Positions 9,423 to 20,335 of a stretch of DNA of 64,000 bases are shown one piece after another. A program made the translations under genes and the position numbers. The notes under the pieces were generated by a model that was not told the DNA's origin, searched no databases, and worked only from the letters and a program-made list of their open reading frames with translations. Origin of the DNA: Mastigias papua. Its lineage: Eukaryota > Cnidaria > Scyphozoa > Rhizostomeae > Mastigiidae. The stretch covers positions 14,996,043 through 15,060,042 of the forward strand of contig OZ025281.1 in assembly GCA_964019165.1 (NCBI GenBank), read 5' to 3'. The number at the start of each line of letters is the position of its first letter. Within the stretch, counting starts at the first letter, position 1.

Positions 9423-9860
9423 GGAAGCCTAAGATATTTTCAAACTGATTTAAAGTGTCTATAGGGTCGCTAGGTAGCCTGTACCAAGCAACAATATTGA
9501 AAGGCTCACTATAAAATGGTCGAATTTCTATACATATTAATTCCAGTGTGTGATTAGGTAGATCGTATCTTTGAAGATACTTTATGTCATCTCTGATGTA
9601 TATGGCTACCCCGTCCCGTGCCTATTGCGATCTTTCCTCCTTAGGTCAAAGTTATCAAGAGATATAATCTCATTCGATGTTTCACTATCTAATTTAATTT
9701 CATTGATAGCTAGAATATCAAGATCTTCTGCATCCACAAGAAGCTTAAGTTCATCAATATTTTTAATAATCCATTAACATTTATAGAAGAAATTATCATA
9801 CCTTTCTTCCTATATTTCTTGTTTCTTTGGTATCTAGGAGGCGCAATATCGGTTATAGAG
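9365..9860 (-). pseudogene. LINE F AP endonuclease fragment
   Basis: The minus strand reads MIISSINVNGLLKNIDELK, then DAEDLDILAINEIKLD (the catalytic Glu region, with NEIK for the usual NETK). After a frameshift near 9620 it reads VAIYIRDDI, IVAWYRLPSDPIDTLNQFEN and ETILLGDTNCNFL (the GDxN box). That order is typical of CR1/L2 endonucleases and unlike the RTE endonucleases elsewhere in this window (WNVR/GDFNAKVG). The SDH box and everything after it are missing at the LINE D junction. Confidence 0.7.
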
Positions 9861-9887
9861 GTGGGGGTACTTTCATTTTCAATTGCA

Positions 9888-10515
9888 CTAGTATTTTCTG
9901 ATCCCTAGAGAGGGAAGGTTCTTATTTTTTCTATAATGTTTTTTGCAAGTCGTGCAAGTCGAATAGTTCAAATGAAAATCTCTTTTTCCAAGGTGGTCGA
10001 GAGTGATATTTTTTTGTCGAATTGTGTCACACTTCATTGTTTTTAGCATCTTATATTCATTTGTGGTACCATTCAAATTCTTTTTATCTGTGCGCTTGAA
10101 GATTTCCGATATTACAACATGGCAATGTGGAATCGATTCATGAATGAACTGTGTGAGTGCTCTGATCTCTGACATTATTGTCTGCGCAGAATTACGTTCC
10201 ACATCGTTTGCCCCTATAACAAGGATAATTTTTCCTGGTTTCTTTCTAAGGAGTGGCTTGAGATAGTCAAACATATCACTGACACGTGCCCCAGGAAAGC
10301 TGTGGACTTTTGTGTTGAAATTCTTGCTTAAGGTACGCTCATTGATATTTGTAAGCATACTGTCTCCAGTAATTAGCACAGTGTTTTTAGGTCAGACACC
10401 ATTTCCCGTCATTTCAGGGGTTTTATTCTCATCAGACGCACTGTGTCTCTGCTTTTTGCCGGGAATGTTATCATTTATCCTTGCTCTAGAGGAGATCACC
10501 CCTTTCGTGCCATTT
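9888..10515 (-). pseudogene. LINE F GDSL/SGNH esterase-like domain
   Basis: The 163-aa frame (ATG at 10379, itself internal) starts MLITGDSMLTNI, with GDS as the nucleophile block. It continues HSFPGARVSDMFDYLKP and IILVIGANDVERNS, where GAND matches the GxND block. HFHLNYS-like residues near the end stand where the catalytic Asp/His block is expected. Near 9950 a frameshift moves the reading to LAKNIIEKIRTF, so the last block is split. In LINEs this domain's job is uncertain; membrane or lipid interaction has been suggested for CR1 relatives. Confidence 0.65.
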
Positions 10516-10601
10516 CGTTGTTGATCTTCGTTGTTGATCTTCGTTGTTGATCTTCGTTGTTGATCTTCGTTGTTGATCTTCGTTGTTGATCTTCGTTGTT
10601 G
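10516..10601 (+). repeat. 13-bp minisatellite inside LINE F
   Basis: Six exact copies of cgttgttgatctt and a partial seventh run head to tail. The unit length is not a multiple of three, so the expansion disturbs the reading frame just upstream of the esterase domain. Confidence 0.95.
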
Positions 10602-10746
10602 CCACGTTTGCCTTTGTAATTATTCAAGGAGAAGTTTCTTGTATTATGTTCCTTTCCACTCCCTTTGATATCCTTCGAGTTGTCTTTCTTTGTGACTGAT
10701 GCCTAATTATTTTTGTATTGCTTGTATTGAAGGTATTCTTTATGCT

Positions 10747-11806
10747 TCAGAACCTTGATAGCGTTCCATTGATTTTCCAGTTTCTTTGAATTTTCATTGT
10801 CAAGAGGCAAGGAGTTGTCCTTCTTTGTTTTGAATGCATCGTATTCCATGTTTTTTTTGTGGTGATGTTTACTTGAATATCCTTGTCAATCATGGTTTTA
10901 TCCGAGTCCTTGGCTCTGTAACTTGCAATTTCCTCCATTATATTATGATTATTTTCCTTTTTACTTAATGCTTTGTTTTCCACCTTTTTGGAGGGTTGAT
11001 GTTTACTCGTGTATGCTTGTCCATTATAGTTTCTCCCGGGTCCTTGGCTCTGAGCCTAGTAATTTCCTCCAATAGAGTTTGGTTGTTCATTCGCTCTAGG
11101 GAGAGCTGTCTGTTAATATCTGCATTTATGTCTACTAATTTATTGATGATATTAAAAAATGCACAGGTAGTATCATTACAAGAACTAAGTGCATTTGGAT
11201 CTAACGTGTGCGATAAAAGTGATGTCCCTTTTGGCGGTGTAGCGATTTGGTCGAGAAACCCGATAGACGAAGCATTATGACTAGAAGCCGTAAACGTTTG
11301 ATCTCTAACATCGTTCCTAGAAGGATTCTTGGGGTGCTCTTTGTTACCAAAGTACGATTCCTTGTTTCGAGTAGATTTGATATATATTTCACATGAGGCC
11401 AGACCTTCTGACAGCATTCGGGCGAGTGGCCAAGCGGTTCAGCTGGCTTCTGTTAGCTAGCTGAAGTTAAGCTTGGCTGTGTTAGGTCGGCAACTGGATG
11501 GGCAACTTTCCAGATAAACGATCAAAGTAACTCACTCCGCCGTCCTTTGGAAGGGACGTTAATGCGGCATGCACAGTAGGCCTAAATTAGCCGAAAATGC
11601 TAGATATAACAGCCTACTCAAAATAAAGTAAACAACAACAACAGAAAATACTTTATAATCGATTCTGTATCAGGCCTTTTGTGATCTTCACGAATCTCAG
11701 TAATAGCTTCCAATATTAGTTTAGAGGCCTTTGATTTATCTGATGAGCATACTGTCTCAGAAGTGCAAGGGTTTTCACTGATTTCAAGATCAAGATGCGC
11801 ATCCAT
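10747..11806 (-). pseudogene. LINE F N-terminal region, split by a SINE
   Basis: An ATG at 11806 opens a ~54-codon acidic frame (MDAHLDLEISENPCTSET...). It is cut at ~11643 by the SINE and resumes near 11417 with SEGLASCEIYIKSTRNKES and a Ser/Asn-rich stretch. Next comes a likely coiled-coil segment (INKLVDINADINRQLSLERM, QTLLEEITRLRAKD). The segment EEI..RAKD...DK...VNI..K.W occurs twice (10980-11070 and 10849-10939), so part of the protein is duplicated. Role unknown; a coiled-coil ORF1-like region would be normal for this class. Confidence 0.55.
11420..11642 (+). mobile_element. tRNA-derived SINE inserted in LINE F
   Basis: The 5' end gggcgagtggccaagcgg resembles the head of a Leu/Ser-type tRNA and fits the pol III A box (TGGCCAAGCGG). 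The B box is weak. The body contains cctttggaagggacgttaa, a core I associate with the widespread metazoan SINE domain called Nin-DC (recalled, not checked). The 3' end is an (aac)n tail at 11631-11642. It is antisense to LINE F. I found no clean target duplication. Confidence 0.7.
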
Positions 11807-11829
11807 GATTCGCTATCGTACCATCAGTT

Positions 11830-13560
11830 TACATAAAGACTCAAAACCTTATAGTAAGTGTGTTTCCATCCTTATCTTTTATGTTATTATTGCTACTGAT
11901 TCTCTTATTTGTTAACTTCTTTATCACATTACATGCTCTTGGGTTGTGCTTCTTATCTAATTCTTCTATTTCTTTGCAAGACTTTCGTGATATTCTTCTT
12001 TAGCCTTAGGACTCATTTTTCTTATCTCCTTTGCTAATTCTGCATATCTCAACCTATCATGCTTAAAACTGCGCTTCTCTTCTATTACCTCCAAGATATC
12101 TTCAGTCATCCAATTTTGCTTCTTAGTCATTTTACGTTTTCCACAAGTCCTTGCTGCTACTGTTGTCAAGCATTCCTTCAATTTGTGCCAGTCATGTTTA
12201 TTGTTATTTTCATTTAATTCCTTACTGAATTCTTCCGTAAACTTATCTTGCAAGTCCTTATCTTTCAGTGCTTCTAGATTCCAACTCCTGTAAACATGTC
12301 TTCTTTTTTGCTTTTTTAACTTAACTTTGATGGTCATCCAAACAGGATCATGGTCTGAACCACAATCTGCATCTTTCCTTGCCTTTGCATTAGTAATAGA
12401 GTTTCGATATCTTTTGTCTACTAAAATATAAGCAATTTGATTCTCATCCTTCCCATTTGGATGCTTCCATGTGCTTCTTGATTTTAATTTCTGCTCAAAC
12501 CATATGTTGCAAATAAACATATTTTCTTTTTCACAGAATTCAATTAATCTCTGTCCCCTCTCGCTAACTTCTCCTAATCCATATGGCCCTACTTTATCTT
12601 CATACCGTTCGCTTCCTACTTTTGCATTAAAATCTCCTAATACTATCACTATGTCTTTCCATTCTTTCTGTCGTTTTCCTTCCAACTCAATACTTCTATA
12701 TAATTTTTCTACTTCCTCATAATCATCATCCATATCTGGAGCATAAATTTGATGTATTAATATATTTTGTGCTCTGCCTGATACTTTTAGAGTCATGTGC
12801 CTCTCGGAGACTGCCTGATAACTTAACACCGAAATTATAATTCTCTTCCCTATGATAAAAGAAACTCCCTTTTTGTGCTTCTCTCCACCCGAATATATGA
12901 CTTTAAACCTGTCCCCATTAGGTAACTTGTACATAAATTCCCCATTGCCTTTCCAAAAAGTTTCGGATATTCCAAGTATATTAATCTTCATTCTATGCAT
13001 TTCCTTACAAACATTTCCAAGCTTTCCTTTTTGATAGAGACTCCTGACATTCCACGTTGCAATTTTCCAGATGTCACTTGATGACAGTGCACGCTTGCCC
13101 TCTGAATCACAAGATGTCCACCGGGCCAGACTACCGCTCCAAACATTTCGAGTAGCACCCCTTTTGCCAAGATCTGAAAATAGTTTAATTTTGATACTCA
13201 TGTTGATTATCCTCTGGGGCTAATAGACATAGTAGGCCCCAAGAACTGCTGTATCCAGCAATGTCATCATATTGACAGATGTGCTAGCCGTTGTTTCAGG
13301 TGAAATCTTCTGCCTACCACTGATTGTTGAAATTGCCGTTGACTAACAGAGAGCTCTTCCTCTAATATCAACTACCTCTATCTTGCTGACCAATAGAGGA
13401 TGGTATCCCTGATTTGGGAGGCTAACTGGTACTATATCTTGCCTAAGGACGACCAGGAAGCTAATGGAGGGAAGCTTCACTGTCCCATTTACAATCTCAT
13501 AGATTATGCCATTGCCCAATCGTCTATTATATGTCAGCATTTTTGGCCACCGACATAGAG
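11830..13560 (-). mobile_element. LINE G: endonuclease half of an RTE-like LINE
   Basis: It contains a probable 5' UTR (13202-13560), a 411-aa open frame with the AP endonuclease, and about 40 further codons in other frames ending around 11830 with IKDKDGNTLT. In RTE elements this segment lies shortly before the RT. The RT is missing at this place; LINE F begins there. LINE D, lying beyond F on the same strand, lacks exactly the endonuclease half, so G and D may be two halves of one copy. Confidence 0.7.
11966..13201 (-). pseudogene. LINE G AP endonuclease ORF (411 aa)
   Basis: From residue ~46 it reads WKIATWNVRSLYQKGKL (catalytic Asn), ILGISETFWKGNG (catalytic Glu), IVLGDFNAKVGSE (Asp/Asn pair) and DCGSDHDPVWM (Asp/His pair). 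It is therefore an exonuclease-endonuclease-phosphatase fold of the RTE kind, close to the enzyme in LINE K. One oddity is NQIAYILVDKR, where RTE enzymes normally have NQIDYI; Asp to Ala here should harm the enzyme. After residue ~300 a basic region leads toward the RT. Intact length suggests moderate age, but the copy has no RT. Confidence 0.8.
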
Positions 13561-13594
13561 TAATCGTTACTCAGCATAAATACGAAATGGGGGT

Positions 13595-13752
13595 AATTTC
13601 TAAATTCAAACCCAGGTAGCTTACTTGAGGCTTTGCTGTTCAGATATTTTGAAAATATGATAGTCTGTTGGATGGAACGATAGAAAGTACTATAATTTTC
13701 CAGCTAGCTGTTTTAGAGCATTCTACCTAAGGTTTTAGCGTTGAAGCTGTTT
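13595..13752 (+). repeat. 158-bp direct repeat, copy 1
   Basis: This copy aligns without gaps to 13961-14118, offset 366 bp, with about ten mismatches. It starts aatttctaaattcaaa and ends ttgaagctgttt. It matches nothing else I recognise in the window. It contains no ORF and no inverted ends. Confidence 0.9.
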
Positions 13753-13960
13753 CAGAGAACCTTAAAGAATAGAAATAAACGATATTTACATATGTCTAAC
13801 TTACCTGGAAGCTTTAGTGATTCTGTTGGCTTATTCCCAGTCGAATCTCCGACGTATCTCACGAACAACTAATACGAATCGGCACTTTGAGAATAAGTAA
13901 AAGTTGTTCATTTCCTCCAAAGACACATCATACTTTCATTTCATCGGAAAAGTATGTTAA

Positions 13961-14118
13961 AATTTCTAAATTCAAAACCAGGTAGTTTACTTGAGGCTTT
14001 AATATTCAGGTATTTTGAAAATATGATAATCTGTTGGATGGAACGATAGAAAGTACTATAATTTTCCAGCTAGCTGTTTTAGAGCATTCTATCTAAGGAT
14101 TTAGCGTTGAAGCTGTTT
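13961..14118 (+). repeat. 158-bp direct repeat, copy 2
   Basis: Second copy of the repeat at 13595-13752. The 208 bp between the copies is not repeated, so this is either a tandem duplication of 366 bp truncated on the right or two insertions of one element. No flanking target duplication is evident. Confidence 0.9.
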
Positions 14119-17100
14119 TTTAAGTTTCAAAATATTTTTCAGAGTACGTATCGAGAGTCAAGCAAGGTTCGACTTGAATAATAACCTTTTGCTGATTTTC
14201 ACGCTTCAATACGTATACGAATGTTCACGCGTATACGAACTGTTGGACGGAAGAAATTGCAAAGTGAAAAAATATTGCCCTATGTTGTCTTCATTTATCT
14301 GACAAGAATTGATGACCATTGACACATTGAATTGATGACCATTGACAAAGTCATGATAATCTTATAACAGGTTATTGTCATATGTTAGGACAAGATTACT
14401 ATTTCCATCCAACAAAAATATAGCAAAATAGAGGTGGGCACGTATTCGAAAGAAGACAACAGAGAAGATAAGGTAGATTATGATGGAGGAACTATGGGGC
14501 CATTGAGCAGTTATATAGCACATATTTTGTACTTCTCGAGGCCCTCCTTCCCTCTTCGGTAACGTATCAGGAGCCTCCACCACCCTCCCACAATTACGTA
14601 GCAAAGCAGCGTTACCCTCCCTCTCCCTGCTTCTTTCATTTTTCTCTTATCAATCGTGTTAACATACGAAATCACTTTTCGGTCAGGCTAGTTCTCTCAA
14701 ACGACCAGGGAAAAGTTCTGTTTGGAAATTACAAAGTTTTTCATTTCTATGGAAAATTTACCGTGCTTCCATCAAGTGCTGTAACTTTATTCTTTTGAAA
14801 CATTCAACACAGCAAAGGAGGCTGAGTTAGATACAAAAATCTGATAGTGGCAAAAGCGGCCGATAGACTTTCTGTTGGGGTTGTAGCCCGCATGCACCTC
14901 AGCCACTGTGCCACTGTTCGCAAAAATACTAGAAAGTACTAATTCAAAGAAATATTTAAAAGAAACAATTTTACAGCTGAAAAGCTGTATTCAGCTACCC
15001 TCATGTGAAGCCATCTCTCTAATAATCCTTCATAAATCATGAATTTTTACAATATTATTTATAATAATATTTTGAAACTGATGCAAGTTAGATTCTTCCA
15101 AATTGCAAGAAAAGTTATTGACGTTTCTCACATGCATACAAATGGATTCATTCGCCACTTTTTATCTAAAATAGGTGAATCTCTATGCTCAAACATGGTG
15201 TCTATCTATCACTGAAAGGGTGCGATCCCAAAAAGTGTCCCAGGGGCAAAGTCCCTGTATCCTCCTTTTTCTACCTCGTCATCAGGGGCATATGAATGGG
15301 GGCATGATTAGAACCTAGACAGAAAACTCTCTCTAAAGCTGCATGTTGAGGGGTTTTCGCCTTGCAATGGCTTTGCAAGATGTTTTATAGATTCGCTTGC
15401 TTTAGGGAAACAGTAGATGACCAGTCATTTGATGGGATTCCTATACTTTTGCCAACCTCTCTACAGAACCAGGCCTCGTATTCCACAAATACCCGGACAT
15501 GATACTCAATTGTCAATTCTGTAAATAGATACTATAAGCTCTCACGGTACGAAGAATAATACCTACTATAACATTAGAAATAGCTGATTGGTGTCTTGTT
15601 ATTTGAAAGTTTGTGTTTGAAGGTATAAAGTAAGCCCATTTCTCATCACCGTGCTCCTCTTCTACTTGCTGAAACTCCAAAATATGGATAAATTGACTAT
15701 TGACCATCAGTCTAAAATTGCTTTAAAAACTCCGGGGAACACGAAAATTCTCTCAAAAACTTAAGGGAATAAGTCAAAATTTAACTCTTTGACAATGCTC
15801 TTTGTATTTGTTTTTAGTAGCTTGCGAAAAGCTTTTAGTGATAGAATATAATTTACTTGCTTCTTTTCATGAAGTTTCAGTGACATAATGTGCGCAAATC
15901 ACTCTGTAACAATAAGTAAGTTTAAACAGCTGTCCATCGGACGTATTGAATGCAACTACCTTGAACGCCTTCAACAAACGTATTAAAATCTTCTATGAGG
16001 ACAGTAGAGGTTAGTTGCATGGCACCACAGTTTTGAGCTTTCCGTAAGAGGTTTTAACCTAGAATTTCACAAGCTGTTCTATGGCAACAGAGTACTATAC
16101 TAGTATGAGATTGTTTGGACAGTTTATGGATATTATGTTTCTGGCTTTTGCCATTTATTGTACTTTGCTACAGGTTTGAAACTTTTGCGAAAATAGACAG
16201 TAGTACATGTATCATAATTAGTGACAGTTTGTTCGTTAATAGATGCATTGTCACTTGTTCGAAGTTCCATTGATTTGAATGTTCGGTGAAGAAGGAGTAA
16301 AGCTAAAACTACCTAAGGCAGATTGCTAAGGAAGGACATCATTCGCCACCAATAATCGCATTTAATATGGTAGCTAGATAAATATATGTTACTTTACTGA
16401 TACATAGCTCTTTAAATGTATGTTGGCACGAAAATGGCATTACTGAGAAGATACCTTTAACAGGTATTTAGTTATGAAAAGCATCGCGTATATGAATTTA
16501 TATTGTAAATGGTCTTGCAGCAATATTCAATGGCATAACCGACGTAGGTTGGGATTAGGACAAATCCAAAATGCCCCGCAAGATGTGTTCAGGAGGCAGA
16601 ATTCTTGCATTATTTTATTTGAAAAGTGATTAAATGACTGAATACCTCAGTGAACAGGTTATAGAATGGCTCTTGTCCCTTTGTCCCCTTAGAAACGATA
16701 CGATAGAAACGAAGAAACGATAGCTGTATCGGACTGTCTTCATATTCCTCTCTTGATGGAGTGAAACTTCTCATCGGATAATCATATAAAGGTTATGTAA
16801 AGGATATACTCGGAGAACCGTTTGGGATGAATTATCCAAGACATCTTTACATAAGAGGCATTTTATGAGAAACTGGCAACTCATAGAAATTCATAGATTG
16901 CATGACTGCATTTTATATCTACTACGGAATCCATATGGAGTCCCGAACAGACCTGGGTATTGCCTGGCCCGCCGGGCACATATGACCCTATGAATGACTC
17001 TTGTCTGGCCCGTGAAAGGCCGCATAAAAAATAAAAATTGAAGCTGCATTTTCTTTATTTTTAGACGTTGGCTTTTCATCAGACCTTACAAAATGTAGAA

Positions 17101-17188
17101 ATTTATTTAGTTCATTTGGTCAGGCTCTCCTCACTATTCTGCTTCTAATGTGACCCTTTGGATGAAATAATTTCCTAACCCTGGTTAA
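14119..17188. other. Unannotated AT-rich stretch
   Basis: No coding region, RNA gene or clear repeat is supported. Open frames are 60-80 codons and look random. A 19-bp direct repeat (gaattgatgaccattgaca) sits at 14306-14324 and 14329-14347. Host introns or very old repeats could be present but cannot be recognised by eye. Confidence 0.6.
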
Positions 17189-17630
17189 AGGCCTGTTTCA
17201 AATTTTGAACTTCTCATGTGCCGAACTCAGTTCAATTCAATTTGGCACGGAAACTGAGAGTGTCTAGTACGATCCTCGTTTAAACTTCGAGCTTAATAGT
17301 GGCGCTCCAATGTCAAACTAAAATTCTTATTATTATGAATGTTTTAGAATGATATACACTGTCAGATAAAATCTGCTATCAACAGGTGCCCTTTCTAAAT
17401 ATACGATTACATGCAAGATTATATCAAAAGTTAGTTAAAATAAATAAAATAAAATTCTTTGAAGAAACGTAGATCACAGCGTACATCAATTGCTTGTCAC
17501 TTACGTCACGAATATGCAACAATATTTGCTGCATTCTGCATGGGAGGGAAATTATAATTAAAAAAACGCTCATGCAAGTACAGAAAATTAGGTTTGGCAC
17601 ATGAAAAGTTCGACGTTTGAAAACAAGCCT
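17189..17630. mobile_element. 442-bp MITE-like element with ~39-bp inverted ends
   Basis: The left end AGGCCTGTTTCAAATTTTG and the inverted right end AGGCTTGTTTTCAAACGTCG continue through gaacttctcatgtgccgaac, matching over about 39 bp with one gap. The GGCCTGTTT ends resemble those of the 5163-6449 element, so both may belong to the same Harbinger-like group. The 3-bp flanks do not match exactly. There is no ORF inside, so the element must have been moved by a transposase from elsewhere. Confidence 0.7.
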
Positions 17631-17694
17631 AGCCTTAGTTTAGTGCAGCTCTGGAAGAGAATCCCACACTTATCTACATCTGCCGTTTCCTAAT

Positions 17695-17775
17695 TGATTC
17701 AAATGTCGCCCTTCTCATGCATTAATTCTCGAGTTAAGTTTTGCACATGAGAAGTGCTACTTTTAAAACGCACCT
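17695..17775. repeat. Small foldback related to the 17189-17630 ends
   Basis: The arm ttcaaatgtcgcccttctcatg faces an inverted arm gcacatgagaagtgctactttt. Both resemble the subterminal part of the neighbouring MITE ends (ttctcatgtgcc). It looks like a deleted copy of the same element, next to the full one. Confidence 0.5.
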
Positions 17776-19089
17776 CACTTTGCAGCATATTGGTTCATAG
17801 AAATACAACTCCCACTGGGCTCCCAAAGAGCAACTTTCAAGATCATGACAATGAGACTGGACCCCGCCTCGTGCTTTACTCAGCCAATCATTGTTTTCCA
17901 GTGAACCTGCATCATGCTTTTCTCAGCCAATCATTGCTTTGTGTCCAAGCAATTGAAATGCTTTGGTTGACTAAACAATAGCATGATTTCGCAACCCTGA
18001 CATTCACTTGGAAGGGCAGTGGAAACGTGTCACCACCAGAGCGGAAGATTTTGAGAGCATCTTGGAAAATGGATGCTTCGATCTGTAAGTTCACTTTTAT
18101 ACTTTACCCATGTTCTTCATTAGCTATTGGAAACCTTCATAAGCGTGTTGAATAGTGAGCAGTATACAAATGTCCTCAACATGATCAAGGTCTGATATAT
18201 GATTTGCCTAATCTTTGTTCAGTAGATTTCTCATTCACGAACATATACCCTTCAGTATGTAGCCCAGAATCGATCATCAGATATATTGAAATTGCAAATG
18301 ATCCTCTTTTGCCTTGAATACCTGCATAAACCGTATTGACGTCTTATATATAGGACTTTATGCTTAGTTGCACGTAAATTAAAGGATATAATTGGCGCCA
18401 AATCTTATGCTATCCAGAAAGAGATTTAGGCCGCGGTCACACTAGACTTTTAAGCATGCTTTCTTCAAAGGTGTTGTGCTAATCTCCTTGCTAAATATTT
18501 CTGGAATTTGGTCGGCTTTTGGGATTCTCAAAGCAAATTCCTTTAATCCGCAAGGATGCTCGGTAACAAAGTAATATATTAGTAATATGTAACTGGAACA
18601 GTTTGCTGGCACTTTGTTATTGGCTTTTGGTTTTTGCGGCACTTAGCTACTTATTGCCATTTCTTTGAGGTTCTAGTTTTTTTATTTTATATGAATCACG
18701 AGCAAAGTTACAGCTAACGAGGGGAGTGTAATTGAACTTAGTTTTTGCTAGTATGAAAACGGCATGGTAGAAAGGGCATGTTGAACAGGTAGTTACTGAC
18801 TTAATGGAGCTAAGGAAAACCGAACTGCATAAAATTGCTGCTAGTATTGGTTGTTAAAGAAAAATGGTCACAGAAATATTGAAAATTCATCCGTAAGGGA
18901 TCCTGAACATTAAATTTGTTGAAATTTGGCTCCACTTTGAATGAGCTTAACTCACCGAAATGTGATGCCAATCGTCAATGCAGTACAAAAAATTCCGTCC
19001 ATAGACCATTACTTAGCTCACACATATTTGTGCGTAACATAGTACAGAAGCGATGCTTTTAACACCTTTATCTCATTATAGGCGCCTTC
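17776..19089. other. Unannotated stretch with one solitary TIR-like end
   Basis: No gene is supported. At 18427-18450 the sequence tta|ggccgcggtcacactagac resembles the start of a Harbinger-type inverted repeat preceded by TTA, but no inverted partner was found downstream. The rest shows nothing I can name. Confidence 0.4.
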
Positions 19090-19101
19090 TATATCCCTGG
19101 A

Positions 19102-19480
19102 TTGTTAGCCTTTTCGTCAGAGCTTGCTCCAGAGTACTTAAGTAACATGTTTATCAAAAATTCACATAGCTACTTTGGGATCTTCTGCAATACAGAGACA
19201 GGCTTGAGGCTTCCCATAAACAAGTCAGAAAAAGATCAAAAGTGCTATTCCTTTAGAGAAGCAAAACTTTGGAATCGCATCTCTGTTAAGTCAAAGCATG
19301 TAGCCGCTTTATGCACCTTCAAAGCATTTATTAACAGAGCTTCCCTGTCTTTTGTTTTTGTCTTGTTCATTAGTCCTTAAGTTTTTGTTTTGTAAACTTT
19401 AGATTTCGATTGTAGTTAGGTTTTAAGTCTGGTTTTGTAATGATGTATGTCCTAACTTGTAATAAATTTAAAAGATAATT
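19102..19480 (+). pseudogene. LINE H: C-terminal end of a CR1/L2-type ORF2
   Basis: A 92-aa plus-strand frame reads LAPEYLSNMFIKNSHSY and later YSFREAKLWNRISVKSK and LCTFKAFI. The pattern (P.YL..LF), then FS.R.AKLWN.L, then a final SL..FK segment is the hallmark of the extreme C-terminus of many CR1/L2-type LINE ORF2 proteins. It ends at 19380 and an AT-rich 3' UTR runs to about 19480. No RT remains upstream, so the copy is very short or old. Confidence 0.7.
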
Positions 19481-20115
19481 TTTCATTAACAGTCTATAGC
19501 TCTTAGTGAAGGACACCTTGAAAACAACTTGTGAAAACTAGAGCCTATGCAATAAAAATATTTCTCCGACACCCCTGTACTGTGCAAGTTAATGTAAGCA
19601 CATACATTAAGTGCCAGAAATTTCGGTACAAAATATTTCGGTGGAAAAATATTCGGTGGAAAAAATGTCGGTGGTATTTTGATAATTTCTGTGATAAAGT
19701 TTGGTTGAATTCGTAAAAATTTCGGTGGCTCAAGGAAATTTCGGTGTTGTCAACTTAAACTGAAAAACCTTGCAATCTGACTCTTTCTTACAGAAACAGA
19801 ACAAAACTTATATTGTATGTAATCAGTGTCTGGTAGCTAATTTACAAATCTGCAAATTGGTCCTCAGCTTCAAGTTCTTCTAGCAAAACGTGATCGATTC
19901 CTTTTTGATGCCCTGTTTGATCGAATCGCAGCAGTTGTTTCGCAAATGATCATAAAAGGAAATTTTCCGTGCACTTTGGGTTTTTATCAGCCATGTGGGA
20001 AGAGTTTATGGAACAGCTGATGGCCCGAAATAAAATGTTTTACCAATTCCCATTCGTGGGCTCAAAATTTAATGAATGCAGAGTTCAAAATAGCATCTGA
20101 AAAGTTGCCATAGAA

Positions 20116-20335
20116 ACTTAAAGAAATTATTGAGAAACATTACTATATCCCTGGAAATCCTGCTTCAGATGGAGATTTGGACTTGGAAGAAATTGGCTGG
20201 GGGGAGGGGGTAAATGATAAAACTGATGATGTGTTGGTAATCGATGGTGAAGGTGGGGATGAAAATGACGATGCTATTGACTACATTCATAGTGAAGATG
20301 CTGTTGTATCAAAAATGCCTGTTAATGAACAATAA
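20116..20335 (+). pseudogene. Acidic C-terminal ORF remnant inside the TIR element
   Basis: A ~72-codon open frame (KEIIEKHYYIPGNPASDG, then DLDLEEIGWGEGV, VIDGEGGDENDDAIDYIHSE) ends with TAA at 20333-20335. Upstream, other frames give WEEFMEQLMARNKMFYQFPF, so a longer protein seems to have decayed. It might be the transposase of the surrounding element or a captured exon. I do not recognise the family. Confidence 0.3.

Larger units (their letters stand above)
9365..11820 (-). mobile_element. LINE F: front half of a CR1/L2-like LINE with esterase domain
   Basis: From the 5' side the minus strand holds a start region (ATG 11806), a Ser/Asn-rich coiled region, a GDSL/SGNH esterase-like domain and an AP endonuclease. 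It then stops at the junction with LINE D near 9365. The RT is missing. Esterase domains upstream of the endonuclease are known in CR1/L2-type elements of several animals. The copy carries frameshifts, a 13-bp minisatellite, an internal duplication of about 90 bp and a SINE insertion. Confidence 0.7.

Noticed and set aside
13560..19089. Host exons
   Set aside because: Open frames are short, without recognisable domains or paired splice sites. Nothing distinguishes them from chance in AT-rich DNA.
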